Shown: in pieces, positions 1-8,866 of the stretch
How positions within the stretch are numbered: position 1 is the stretch's first letter
Layout of the letters: each line of letters opens with the position of its first letter
Assembly (NCBI RefSeq): GCF_003261635.1
Contig: NZ_QFXK01000018.1
Coordinates: 101,249-165,248, forward strand
Source of the DNA: Kribbella monticola
Lineage (GTDB): Bacteria > Actinomycetota > Actinomycetes > Propionibacteriales > Kribbellaceae
Reading direction: 5' to 3'
Length of the DNA: 64,000 nucleotides
Notes under the pieces: generated by a model
What the model was told of the DNA's origin: nothing
Database searches by the model: none
What the model saw: the letters and a program-made list of their open reading frames with translations, nothing else
Program-made: the position numbers and the translations under genes

Positions 1-2
1 TC

Positions 3-737
3 GACTCGCTCGGCCGGTACATGGGATCGAACGGCACCTTCACCAGCACGAACGCCAGCTGGCGGACCGCGTTCCTGACCAGCCCGGGTACGCCGGGGTC
101 GAACTTCTCCTACACGTCACCGGTGATCCCCGACGGCGCGTACACGGTTCGGGTTCGGGGCGTCGACCAGCACAACTTCGTCACGGCAGTGCCGTCCGAG
201 CGGCACGTGACAGTCACCCACCCGGCCAACAACCCGCCGGTGGCGGCGTTCACCGTGTCGTGCAACCAGAACGTCTGCACGTACGACGCTCGCAGCTCCA
301 CCGACGAGAACCCGACGGCCCTGACGTACTCCTGGAACTTCGGCAACGGCACCGGCACCGGACCGTTGGTGACCAGGACCTACACCAGCGCCAACACCTA
401 CACGGTCACGCTGACCGCCACGGACGAGTGGCTGTCGACCAGCACGGCCACCCAGACGGTCACGATCACCGAACCGACGAACAACGTCGCTCCGGTCCCG
501 GTGATCAACCCGCCGGTCTGCTCCGGACTGGTCTGCAACATCTCCGGTGCCGGGTCCGCCGATCCGAACGTCGGCGACACCTTCACCTATCGCTGGGACT
601 TCGGTGACGGTACGGCGGTGAGCACGTCGTCCGCACCCAACCACACCTTCCCGGCAGCCGGCACCTACACGGTCACGCTGACCACGACGGACGGCTGGGG
701 CAAGGCAGCCAGCCTGACCAGACAAGTCACCGTCTGA
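3..737 (+). CDS. PKD-repeat extracellular protein, C-terminal part
   Basis: The reading frame is open from the left edge, so this is the C-terminal 244 residues of a longer protein whose start is outside the window; the in-frame ATG at 21 is probably internal. Two PKD-type immunoglobulin-like repeats are visible. Each has the family signature of a Y-W-N/D-F-G-(D/N)-G strand (YSWNFGNGTG and YRWDFGDGTA) followed by H/R-x-F/Y and a Y-T-V-T-L-T strand, at roughly residues 75-155 and 160-244. Paired Cys residues (CNQNVC, CSGLVC) near the start of each repeat suggest an oxidised extracellular location. PKD repeats usually act as spacers or carbohydrate/protein contact modules in secreted enzymes; any catalytic domain would lie upstream. 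A strong hairpin follows the stop. Confidence 0.8.
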   Translation, partial: DSLGRYMGSNGTFTSTNASWRTAFLTSPGTPGSNFSYTSPVIPDGAYTVRVRGVDQHNFVTAVPSERHVTVTHPANNPPVAAFTVSCNQNVCTYDARSSTDENPTALTYSWNFGNGTGTGPLVTRTYTSANTYTVTLTATDEWLSTSTATQTVTITEPTNNVAPVPVINPPVCSGLVCNISGAGSADPNVGDTFTYRWDFGDGTAVSTSSAPNHTFPAAGTYTVTLTTTDGWGKAASLTRQVTV

Positions 738-753
738 GTCGACTAGCAACACA

Positions 754-782
754 GAGGGGCGCCGGCGAAACCGGCGCCCCTC
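754..782. terminator. Bidirectional hairpin terminator
   Basis: A perfect 12-bp inverted repeat (GAGGGGCGCCGG / CCGGCGCCCCTC) with a CGAAA loop lies between the convergent PKD and RHS genes, followed on the + strand by a short TTGCTTTG tract. It is well placed to end both transcripts. Confidence 0.75.
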
Positions 783-818
783 TTGCTTTGCCCTACTGAA
801 CGATTTCCTGCCGGCCGA

Positions 819-3800
819 TCAGCAGCCGCCCGACCCCATCGCCCAGATGTGGCAGCGCAGGTTCGGATCCGGCACCGGGGCGGGTGGCGGGGGCGGGGGC
901 GGCGGCTGGTTCTTCAACCGCTGCTGCTTCTGGAAGTCGGTCCCCATCCGGAAGCTGAGGTACTGATCCTCCAGACTGTTGCCCTGCATGGAGTTCAGCT
1001 CGCGACGGGGTCCGCGGTAGTGGTCGTCGGTCTGCGTCTGCTGCCATTCCTTGGTGAGATGGTCGTCGAGCTTGGAAATCCCGTACGCCGCGCCCGGGCC
1101 GGTGACGATCACGCACCAAGGGCAGCCGATCGCGATCAGGGCGTTCGCACCGGCCCCGAGGATGCCCATCTCGAGCAGCACTTCCTCCTTGTTCGGGTAG
1201 GCCGTGTCACCCGGTGCCGGCGGCGGCGGGGTCCATCCACCACCACCAGCAGCCGCTCCTCCACCGCCACCGCCACCGGAGCCGCCGCCACCGCCGGTCC
1301 TGCCGTCGTCGACCAGGATCTTCGTCGCGACCAGCACGTAGTCCCGGATCAGTTTGTTGATCGTGACAACGATCCGTTTGATCTGGACGATGTCGCGATG
1401 CACCTGCATCACCATCCGCGCGGCGAGCCCGTAGTTGCCGAACATCATCGCGATCGCCGCCGCCACCACGTTCACCACGATGTTGACCACCAGGTGAATG
1501 ATCTCGCGCCGGTACTCCACGATCCGCTCGGTCACCATCCGGGTGACCGTGATCAGCCGCATCACGGTCACGAGCGTCGGGAACTTGCCGTCGGCGTCGC
1601 TGAAGCTGATCGGGTTGTTGTTCGCATAGGAGTACGCGTTCAGTTGCTGTGGATCCTTGAAGTCCATCACCGGGTCGACCGAGATGAACCGCCCACGCGC
1701 CTGGTCGTACTCACGCGCCCCGAGATGCACCAGCCCGGTGCTGTCCTCCGTGCCGCCGACGAACCCCCGCTGCCCCGGCCACGATGCGGGCGCCGCACCA
1801 CGGATCTCGCCGTACGGCGTGGTGTTGCGTCGCTGCACCGCGAGTGTGTCGGGGTCCACCGAGACTGTCGCCGTACCGTGCAGGTCGGTCTTGAGCCAGG
1901 TCAGCTTGGTCCCGACGCGGACGGCGACCGTCTTGTCGCCCAGGTTGTAGTACCTGGTGCCCAGCAGGCTCTTGTCCGGTTTCATCAGCAACTCGGTGCC
2001 ACCGAGGTACAGCGTCGTACCGGTGGTGTCCTTCTTCAGCAGACGGTTGCCGTCGGCATCGTAGATGTACGAGCTACTCTTGCCGCCGCCACTCAGGTCG
2101 CTGAGGTGGTTCTCGGCGTCCCATGTAAGGGTGTCGGTCACGCCTGCAAGCGATCGGGTCTTGAGGTTGCCGGAGGCGTCGTAGCTGAACTGGTCGGTGC
2201 GGTCACCGCCGAGACCGGTCGACGTCACCTTCTGCAGGGCGTGCGGCTGGGCAGCCCCTGCTGCCGGGTAGAAGTACGTGCTGGTCGTCGTACCGGCAGG
2301 CGTCGTGCTCGTTTGCGTCTTGCGGTTACCGGACTTGTCGAAGGTCCAGTTCTGCCAGTACGGCGCGGGCCCACCGAGCGCAGCCTTGGACGGAGTGGCG
2401 GCGCAGTTGCCGTCACCGGGAGTCCAGGCCTGAGTGAGCCGTCGGTAGCTGTCGTAGCTGAAGCACTGCGTGTCGTCGGCCCGGGTGTCCGAAGCCGCGC
2501 CGGCCTCGGTGAGCTTGGTGATGTTGCCACCGGGGTCGTAGCCGTAGCTGACGTTCGACACCTGCTCGTTCGGCGTCTCTACTGCGCTGTTCAGCAAGCG
2601 CCGCGTTCCCTCGTCGTAGTCGAAGGTCTGCTGCAACCAGTTGTCTCCCTTGGCCAGCGAGATGATCGACGGCTCCCGGTACGGCGTGTAGGAGGTGTAG
2701 GTGACGTAGTTGTCGGCACCATTGACCGAGATCGGCAGGTTCTGGTCGTTGTACCCGACGTTGACGGTTTCGGCCGGTAGCCCACCGACAGCGGGAACGG
2801 TGCTGGAGGCGACCTGACCGTCCGTCGTGTAGGTAGTGCCTACCGGGTAGGTGCCGGCGAGCGCACCCTCAGCGGCCGGGATGACGACCTCGGTGGCGGT
2901 GGGCCGGCCGGCGTCGTCGAAGGCGGTGTTCTTCAACGTGTAGGCGTTGCCGTTGACGTAGTGCGTCGCACTCGTCAGCGAGCCCGCACGGACCGTGTCG
3001 TAGAGCCACGAGCTCAGCATGTTCGCGGTACTGATCGAATCCCGGTACGTCGCGATCTTGCGGCCACCGTTGTCGTACTGGAACAGCGTGGTGATCCCCC
3101 GGCTGTCGGTCGACGAGGCGACCTGGTCCAGGTCGTCGTAGGTGTAGGTGGTGACTCCCTTGTCCGGGTCCTGGTCGCGGACCTTGCGGCCGCGCAGGTC
3201 GTAGTCGTACTTCCACAAGTTGCCCGAGGCATCCTTCACCGTCGCCAGCTGGCCGGCTGGGTGATAGGTGTAGACGGTCTTGTCGCAGCTGGCCGGATCG
3301 CAACTGGTGGTCACCTGCGAACCGGTGAACTGCCACAACTCGAGCAACCTGCCCTGCGCGTCGGTGATCTTGGTGCTCGCCTGCTCACCCTGCGGGGGAA
3401 TGATGGTCTCCCGATCGGCAGTGTTGACGTGCGTGGTCCGCCAGAGCTCCTTGCCGAAGGACATGGTGATCTCCGCGGCCGGCCTGCCCTGGTCGTCGTA
3501 CTGCGTGACCTTCTGCGTCGGCAGCTTCGATTCGTCCGCCGGTGTCGCCACCTCGGGACTGACCGGCGCGTCGCTGTAGTACGGACCGTTCTCCTTCACC
3601 TGCAGGCCGCGCGAGTCGTACAGGTAGTCGGTGATCACCCGGCCGCTACCGTCCCCGGACGTCTGCTGGGTCTGCCGTTTGCGCAACAGACCGTCGGTGA
3701 GGTCGTAGGTGACCGCAGTACTGCCGTCGGCCTGCACAGTCGTCGTCGTGGTGAGCCCGGGCTTCAGCGGATCGAGCTGGTAGGTGTAGACCTGGCTCGC

Positions 3801-6800
3801 AGGAGCCGACCGGTCCCGACCGGGAAGCCAGGTCTTGGACTTGCGGCCGAGCGGATCGAGCTTGATGTCCGTGCGGTCACCGGACGGATCGACCAGGGCC
3901 GTGGTGGAGCCGAACGCCGGATCGAGCTCCTCGACCTTCGCGAGCCCGTTCTGGTCCACCGACTTGCGCTGGGTCAGCGGACCGCCGGAGGCCGTCGCCG
4001 GAGTGTAGGTCACCGTGGAGACCTTGTCCGCCGCGTCCTTCTGGCTGGTCAGCCGGCCGAGCGCGTCGTACCCCATCGCCGCCACGGTCTGGTAGGTCGG
4101 GGTGCCGTCGGCGGCGAACCCGGAGAGCCGCTCGATCTTCGTCTTGTCACCCTTGACCGGCGCGTCCTCCGGTTTCGCGTTGCCGTCGTATGTCGTCCGC
4201 TCGTCGGTGACCACCTGATCCTTGGTCCACGGCTGGTCACAGGCGACATCGACCACCTGCTTGCCGATCTGTACCTCGGCCAGTCCCTTCGACGGGTTCT
4301 CCGCGTACTTGTAGCGGGTGCAGGTGTCGTCGGCGGCGGTGCCCTGGTCGTTGAAGTTGCTGGTGGCAACCAGTCTTCCGTCGGCATCGTAGTCGTTCGA
4401 CGACGACAGCTGCCGGCGTCCCGTTGCGGTCACCTGGTCCTGCCGGACAGCCTTCTCCTGCGTCTCGTAGGACTTGGTCGTCCCCCAGGAGCGGACCCGG
4501 GTGGCGCGTGCCGGCGACAGCCACGGATCGGTGATCGCGCGGTCGACGACCGTGGTGCCGTCGAGTGTCGACTGTTCGCGGATCATCCCCGACAGGGCGT
4601 TCTGGTCGGTGACCTTGCCGCCGGTCGAGTCGGTGACCTGCACGCTCTTCGTACTGCCGTCCGCCTTGACGTCGCCGTCCATACCGCGGAAGTAGACGTT
4701 CTCCTTGACGATCGGCGCGCTGGTTCCGTCGCCCTTGGTCACCTTGACCTTCTCGTAGCCACGCCACTGCGACCAGGTCTTCTTGCCGACCTCGACCAGG
4801 CCGTCCTCCTCGTCATGACGCCAGGCCGGCGGACCTTCGTACTGGATCGTCGTCATCACCGGCGGAACTCCGCTGACCAGGTCCGACTCGGTGACGCTGG
4901 TGACGACGTACTTGCCGAACCAGTCCTCCCGCTCTGCCTGGTCCTGCGGCGTCCACTTGATCGGGTGACACCGCTTGTCGTTCGAGTCCGGCGTCGGGAC
5001 GTTGCCCGGCAGACTGCAGTCCGGGTCCAGGTAGCCGACGGTGAGCTGACCGCCGGTGCCGTAGGTGATCGAGGTGATCCGCGGCCAGTTCATCGCCGGG
5101 AGGCCGTCCGTGCCGACGACCCGGTTCGGCTTCATCGTGCCGGCGAAAGAGGTCTCCGGCATCGCGGCCGTACCACCCACCAGACCGGTGTTGGTGATGC
5201 CGTCCAGCCACAGCAACGGCGATCGGGTGTCGTTCGGGTTCAGGAAGTTGTGCCGGAAGGTCCACGAACTGACCGGCTGGAAGGTGCCTGCGCGTAGTAC
5301 GGAGGTGGTCACCTTCGCCAGTCGCTTCTTGGTCCAGAAGCTCGGGAAGAAGTGGTTGTTGCAGTTCGACGTGCTGGTGCACTCCAGGTCGAGCGGAGTG
5401 TCCGGGTAGTCGGAGGCCGCACACGTGCTGCCGGCGTAGCACCTGTCCGCGGTGACGAAGTCGACAGCCGCGACCGGCTTGTCCTTGAACAACCGGTCCT
5501 CGGTCTGGCCGTACTCGATCCGCCTGATGTTGCCGGCCCGCGTGTAGGTGCTGACGCTCGTGGCCGTGACGTTCCGCGCGTACTTGTTCGTCTCGACGTC
5601 GTAGAACAACGACATCGTGCTGCCGTGGGTGTCGACGACGTAGTCCAGGTTCCAGCGGTAGGCCTGGTCGCACGCTGAACTGGCGAACGTCGCGGTGTGG
5701 CACGGCTCGTCAGCCGGGTGGGTGGCGTCCTTGCCGTTGTTGCCGAAGACGGGCACGGTCCAGACCGAATGGGTGTCCTGAGTGTCGCTGGTGCTGCCCG
5801 GCAGCTTGTTCTTGCCGAAGTAGAACCTGGTGCCGGCCTTGTCGGTCAGCACCCAGTACTCGCCCTTCCCGCCGTCGCCGGTTCCGTCCGGGCCGAGGTC
5901 GCCGTTGATCGCGCCGTACAGGTGTTCGACCTTCGTACCGTCGTCGACGCGCGGGTGCCAGACGCCGGTCGCGTCGTCCTTGACCAGCTCGCCGCCGGAG
6001 CCGTTCAGCGTGAAGGTCGCGTTGTCGGTGGCCCAGCACAGGTCGCCGGTCGGCTTAGTGCCGTTGTTGCCGGACTGCTCCGACTTCGAGCTGCAGGAGG
6101 CGTACTTGCGCTCGATACTGCCGCCCGGTGCGAGTTCGAACCCAGCCCCGGCCCAGGACGACTGGCTGTTGGCCGAAGTGGTCCGTCCGTCCAGGCTTCC
6201 GGAGGAGTAGGTGAGGGCCACGTCGGCACTCGGGCCGCCGAGCGACGGCGGTGCCTTCATCGGGTAGTTCCAGGTGAAGTCGCCCGACGAGCCGCCCGCC
6301 TGCCAGGTCGCTGTCTCGTTCAGCGAGGTTGCCGTCGAGTCGCCGGCCGGCCCGGAAGCCGCTGCCTGCAAGGCGAAAGTCGTCGGTTTGGCCGTCGCCG
6401 GCACATCCGCCGACAACTCACCGGATCCGTCGTTGCGCGTAGCAACCGGTACTGCGGCGCAGGCTGCCTTTCCGGGTGTGGTCAGCGCGCAGTCCGGCAG
6501 CCTGACGACCCGGAGCCGGCTGTTCCAGTCGCCACCGTAGGCATGCGCGAAGGCCGAGTAGTCGACCCGCAGCTGAACTGCGCCCGCCTGCTGAACTCCG
6601 TCGCTGCGATTGAGCTGCAGCCGCAGCTGATCGCCGCTGCGCCCGAGCAGCGAAACCTTCACCTTGGTCGGCGTCGCGGCAGCCGCTTTGGCGGCCGACC
6701 GGTTGGCAGTGTCAGTTGGGCCGACCTTCACAGGAAGACCATTGGCCTTGGCAGCAGGTCCGGCCGCCTTGGTGTGCTGCCCAGTGAGGACAGCGGACCA

Positions 6801-7094
6801 GTCTGTTGCCGGCTGCACCGGCCGCGGCACTGCGACCTCGGCGACACCCGGCTTCGGCCAGACCACCGCGGGCGCCCGGGTGACCGTACGCCGGCCGTCC
6901 AGGTCGGGGACCCCGGGTTTCGGCTTGATCGTGGTGACCGGAACGGACTTCGCCTTCGGAGCGGTCGCCGAAGGCTTGGGCGGCTTCGCCGTCGTCGCCG
7001 CCTCCGCCTCCAGGCCGCGGGTGGTGATCAGCAACGTCAAGCTGAGTAGGCAGGCAACGGCAGCGGTGGATTTGCGACGGGTGGAGCGAGGCAT
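819..7094 (-). CDS. Secreted RHS/YD-repeat protein with unrecognised C-terminal tip
   Basis: This is a 2091-residue protein. I chose the ATG at 7094 because it has a GGAGGT site 7 nt upstream and begins a typical signal peptide (basic MPRSTRRK start, hydrophobic stretch, AEA cleavage region); reading further upstream would run into smpB. An N-terminal SpvB-like region (about 260-900) is followed by many YD repeats (YDxxGR, YDALGR, YDSRG; about 1000-1700). An RHS core sits at about 1755-1834 (GFVGGTEDSTGLVHLGAREY, then DPVMDF and YANNNP). RHS shells encapsulate a C-terminal effector. Here the last ~257 residues hold hydrophobic helices, a Gly-rich linker (about 1931-1955), a second hydrophobic segment with a CPWC motif, and a proline run near the end. 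I recognise no toxin fold and see no immunity gene downstream. It may be a contact-dependent effector or a surface protein. Confidence 0.88.
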   Translation of the reverse strand: MPRSTRRKSTAAVACLLSLTLLITTRGLEAEAATTAKPPKPSATAPKAKSVPVTTIKPKPGVPDLDGRRTVTRAPAVVWPKPGVAEVAVPRPVQPATDWSAVLTGQHTKAAGPAAKANGLPVKVGPTDTANRSAAKAAAATPTKVKVSLLGRSGDQLRLQLNRSDGVQQAGAVQLRVDYSAFAHAYGGDWNSRLRVVRLPDCALTTPGKAACAAVPVATRNDGSGELSADVPATAKPTTFALQAAASGPAGDSTATSLNETATWQAGGSSGDFTWNYPMKAPPSLGGPSADVALTYSSGSLDGRTTSANSQSSWAGAGFELAPGGSIERKYASCSSKSEQSGNNGTKPTGDLCWATDNATFTLNGSGGELVKDDATGVWHPRVDDGTKVEHLYGAINGDLGPDGTGDGGKGEYWVLTDKAGTRFYFGKNKLPGSTSDTQDTHSVWTVPVFGNNGKDATHPADEPCHTATFASSACDQAYRWNLDYVVDTHGSTMSLFYDVETNKYARNVTATSVSTYTRAGNIRRIEYGQTEDRLFKDKPVAAVDFVTADRCYAGSTCAASDYPDTPLDLECTSTSNCNNHFFPSFWTKKRLAKVTTSVLRAGTFQPVSSWTFRHNFLNPNDTRSPLLWLDGITNTGLVGGTAAMPETSFAGTMKPNRVVGTDGLPAMNWPRITSITYGTGGQLTVGYLDPDCSLPGNVPTPDSNDKRCHPIKWTPQDQAEREDWFGKYVVTSVTESDLVSGVPPVMTTIQYEGPPAWRHDEEDGLVEVGKKTWSQWRGYEKVKVTKGDGTSAPIVKENVYFRGMDGDVKADGSTKSVQVTDSTGGKVTDQNALSGMIREQSTLDGTTVVDRAITDPWLSPARATRVRSWGTTKSYETQEKAVRQDQVTATGRRQLSSSNDYDADGRLVATSNFNDQGTAADDTCTRYKYAENPSKGLAEVQIGKQVVDVACDQPWTKDQVVTDERTTYDGNAKPEDAPVKGDKTKIERLSGFAADGTPTYQTVAAMGYDALGRLTSQKDAADKVSTVTYTPATASGGPLTQRKSVDQNGLAKVEELDPAFGSTTALVDPSGDRTDIKLDPLGRKSKTWLPGRDRSAPASQVYTYQLDPLKPGLTTTTTVQADGSTAVTYDLTDGLLRKRQTQQTSGDGSGRVITDYLYDSRGLQVKENGPYYSDAPVSPEVATPADESKLPTQKVTQYDDQGRPAAEITMSFGKELWRTTHVNTADRETIIPPQGEQASTKITDAQGRLLELWQFTGSQVTTSCDPASCDKTVYTYHPAGQLATVKDASGNLWKYDYDLRGRKVRDQDPDKGVTTYTYDDLDQVASSTDSRGITTLFQYDNGGRKIATYRDSISTANMLSSWLYDTVRAGSLTSATHYVNGNAYTLKNTAFDDAGRPTATEVVIPAAEGALAGTYPVGTTYTTDGQVASSTVPAVGGLPAETVNVGYNDQNLPISVNGADNYVTYTSYTPYREPSIISLAKGDNWLQQTFDYDEGTRRLLNSAVETPNEQVSNVSYGYDPGGNITKLTEAGAASDTRADDTQCFSYDSYRRLTQAWTPGDGNCAATPSKAALGGPAPYWQNWTFDKSGNRKTQTSTTPAGTTTSTYFYPAAGAAQPHALQKVTSTGLGGDRTDQFSYDASGNLKTRSLAGVTDTLTWDAENHLSDLSGGGKSSSYIYDADGNRLLKKDTTGTTLYLGGTELLMKPDKSLLGTRYYNLGDKTVAVRVGTKLTWLKTDLHGTATVSVDPDTLAVQRRNTTPYGEIRGAAPASWPGQRGFVGGTEDSTGLVHLGAREYDQARGRFISVDPVMDFKDPQQLNAYSYANNNPISFSDADGKFPTLVTVMRLITVTRMVTERIVEYRREIIHLVVNIVVNVVAAAIAMMFGNYGLAARMVMQVHRDIVQIKRIVVTINKLIRDYVLVATKILVDDGRTGGGGGSGGGGGGGAAAGGGGWTPPPPAPGDTAYPNKEEVLLEMGILGAGANALIAIGCPWCVIVTGPGAAYGISKLDDHLTKEWQQTQTDDHYRGPRRELNSMQGNSLEDQYLSFRMGTDFQKQQRLKNQPPPPPPPPAPVPDPNLRCHIWAMGSGGC

Positions 7095-7208
7095 GGACGG
7101 ACCTCCAGCAGACAGGGCAGGTGCGGCCAGTGCACACCCCGCCGATCTAGACCACAATCGATTCAACCGACGTCGAATGGCGAGTGGGGGTGGGCTTCGG
7201 GGGAGAAT

Positions 7209-7694
7209 GTGGAGGTGAAGAAGTCCGAGGTCGATCCTGTGGTCGCGCGTAACCGCAAGGCTGCCCATGACTACGAGTTGGGTGAGTCCTGGGAGGCGGG
7301 GATCGTGCTGCAGGGTCCGGAGGTGAAGGCGCTGCGGGCCGGCCGCGCGTCGCTGGTCGGCGGATTCGCCATGGTCGAGAACCGGGAGCTCTGGCTGCAC
7401 GGCGTGCACATTCCGCAGTACTCGCAGGCCCGGTGGTTCAACGACGGGTCGCGCCGCAAGCGGAAGTTGTTGCTGCATCGCGCGCAGATCGACAAGATCG
7501 AGCGCAAGGTCAACGAGAGCGGCCTGACCATCGTCCCGGTGGTCCTCTACTTCAAGGACGGCCGCGCGAAGGTCGAGATCGCTCTGGGCCGCGGCAAGAA
7601 GACCTGGGACAAGCGACAAACACTCGCCGAACGCGAAGCGACCCGGGAAACCGAACGCGCCGTCAGCCGCCGGCTGAAGGGCCACCGGGACTGA
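7209..7694 (+). CDS. smpB: SmpB-like tmRNA-binding protein
   Basis: This 161-residue protein has the SmpB fold signatures: NRKAAHDYE at the N terminus, EAGIVLQGPEVKALRAGR, the RRKRKLLLH motif, GLTIVPVVLYFKDGRAKVEI, and the GRGKKTWDKRQ basic tail that enters the ribosomal A site. SmpB delivers tmRNA (ssrA) to stalled ribosomes for trans-translation. The start is the GTG at 7209, with a GTG at 7215 as the alternative, and a purine-rich GGGGGAGA lies just upstream. The usual GTE triplet is GPE here. The neighbours are unusual: actinobacterial smpB usually follows ftsEX and is near ssrA, but here it is divergent from an RHS gene and convergent with lacI, with no tmRNA visible. It could be the only copy or a relocated paralogue. 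Confidence 0.9.
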   Translation: MEVKKSEVDPVVARNRKAAHDYELGESWEAGIVLQGPEVKALRAGRASLVGGFAMVENRELWLHGVHIPQYSQARWFNDGSRRKRKLLLHRAQIDKIERKVNESGLTIVPVVLYFKDGRAKVEIALGRGKKTWDKRQTLAEREATRETERAVSRRLKGHRD

Positions 7695-7721
7695 TCAACA
7701 GTCACCCTACGAGGCGGCAGG

Positions 7722-8765
7722 TCAGCTTCGGGGCGGCGCTGTGCTTTCCCGGATCACCAGCTCGGTGGCTACGGCGACGGGCTGGTGGTGATGCTCGCCG
7801 GCCTGGATCTCGCTGATCAGGGCGTCGACACTGCGCCGGCCGACCTCGGCGAAGAACTGCCGGATCGTCGTCAACGGCGGCCAGAAGTGCGCGGCCTCCT
7901 CCATGTCGTCGAACCCGACGACGCTGACATCGCCCGGGATCGACCGGCCGTGCTCGTGCAACGCGCGCAGCAGTCCGAGCGCCATCTGATCGTTGGCGAC
8001 GAAGACCGCGGTGACGTCCGGGTCCGCGGCGAGCTCGCGGCCGGCTTCGTACCCCGAACCCGCTGACCAGTCGCCGGTCAGCACCGGTGGCACCGGGCAG
8101 CCGCGGTCCATCAGCGTCTGCCGCCACGAACGCAACCGGCGTGAAGCGGCGAAGGACTTCGCCGGACCGCCCAGATGCCAGACCGTCCGATGCCCGAGGT
8201 CCAGCAGGTGCTCGGTCGCGAGCCGGGCGCCCTGGGCCTGATCGGTGTCGACGATCGGGTAGTCGAAGTCGGCGTTCGAGTCCACCACGACCACCGGCAA
8301 CCCGTCGGGCAACTGCACCTCGGCCTCGTCGAGCTGATGCGCCTCGATCAGGATGACCACCCCGTCCACCGCCTGCTCACCGAGCCGGTTGAAGGCCCGG
8401 TCGAAGGCGCCCGACAGGGTCCCCTGGGTGGCGTTCAGCACGGGGATCAGGTTGACGGCGTACCCGCTGCTGGTGGCGGCTGTGGCGATCGCGTCCAGGG
8501 TGCGGGTGTTGCCGAAGCTGGAGAGCTCGAACACGATCACGCCGATGCTGCGGAACTGCCCGTTGCGGAGTGCGCGGGCCGCACTGTTCGGCCGGTAGCC
8601 GACCTCGCGCATCGCCGCCAGCACCCGATCGCGGGTGGCCTCGTCGACGTTGTGCCGGCCGTTCGCGACCCGCGAGACCGTCTGCCCGGAGACACCGGCC
8701 AGGCGGGCGACGTCGGCCATCGACGGCCCGCGCCGTCGGCGCAGCAGCGGTTCCTCCGCGGTCAT
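7722..8765 (-). CDS. LacI-family transcriptional regulator
   Basis: This 347-residue repressor has the LacI N-terminal helix-turn-helix (MADVARLAGVSGQTVSRVAN, residues ~15-35) and hinge (YRPNSAARALR), then a periplasmic-binding-protein-like effector domain ending with the family's GFDDMEEA and PPLTTIRQ segments. It is divergent from the glycan-uptake operon at 8867, and two copies of one operator lie in the shared ~100-bp promoter region, so autoregulation and repression of that operon, relieved by a transported sugar, are the likely roles. The effector is unknown; the galactosidase downstream suggests a galactose-containing oligosaccharide. The start ATG has an upstream AGGTGG. Confidence 0.93.
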   Translation of the reverse strand: MTAEEPLLRRRRGPSMADVARLAGVSGQTVSRVANGRHNVDEATRDRVLAAMREVGYRPNSAARALRNGQFRSIGVIVFELSSFGNTRTLDAIATAATSSGYAVNLIPVLNATQGTLSGAFDRAFNRLGEQAVDGVVILIEAHQLDEAEVQLPDGLPVVVVDSNADFDYPIVDTDQAQGARLATEHLLDLGHRTVWHLGGPAKSFAASRRLRSWRQTLMDRGCPVPPVLTGDWSAGSGYEAGRELAADPDVTAVFVANDQMALGLLRALHEHGRSIPGDVSVVGFDDMEEAAHFWPPLTTIRQFFAEVGRRSVDALISEIQAGEHHHQPVAVATELVIRESTAPPRS

Positions 8766-8799
8766 CGGCCACCTCCTGGTGTCTCGCTGACTATAGACA

Positions 8800-8848
8800 T
8801 GTTGACGTAAACACGTTAGCGTCCCGGCGAGTCATGTTGACGTAAACA
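8800..8848. promoter_or_regulatory. Pair of LacI-type operators
   Basis: The 14-mer TGTTGACGTAAACA occurs twice, at 8800-8813 and 8835-8848. It is an almost perfect palindrome centred on ACGT (TGTT-x-ACGT-x-AACA), the usual shape of LacI-family operators with a central CG. The copies are 35 bp apart and lie between divergent lacI and the ABC/glycosidase operon; the second ends 18 bp before the permease ATG, overlapping the start of the Shine-Dalgarno region. Confidence 0.82.
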
Positions 8849-8866
8849 TCGGAGGACGGCGACCAG

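Noticed and set aside
1230..1300. CRISPR-like or short direct repeats
   Set aside because: The repetitive GGN/CCN run encodes a Gly-rich linker in the RHS protein; there are no spacers.
783..2780. 665-residue + strand open frame inside the RHS gene
   Set aside because: It is antisense to strongly recognisable YD repeats; its translation is low-complexity Arg/Val/Gly text typical of high-GC shadow frames.
7694..7722. tmRNA (ssrA) gene next to smpB
   Set aside because: Only 27 bp separate smpB from lacI, and no tRNA-like Ala acceptor is seen in the 5' neighbourhood.
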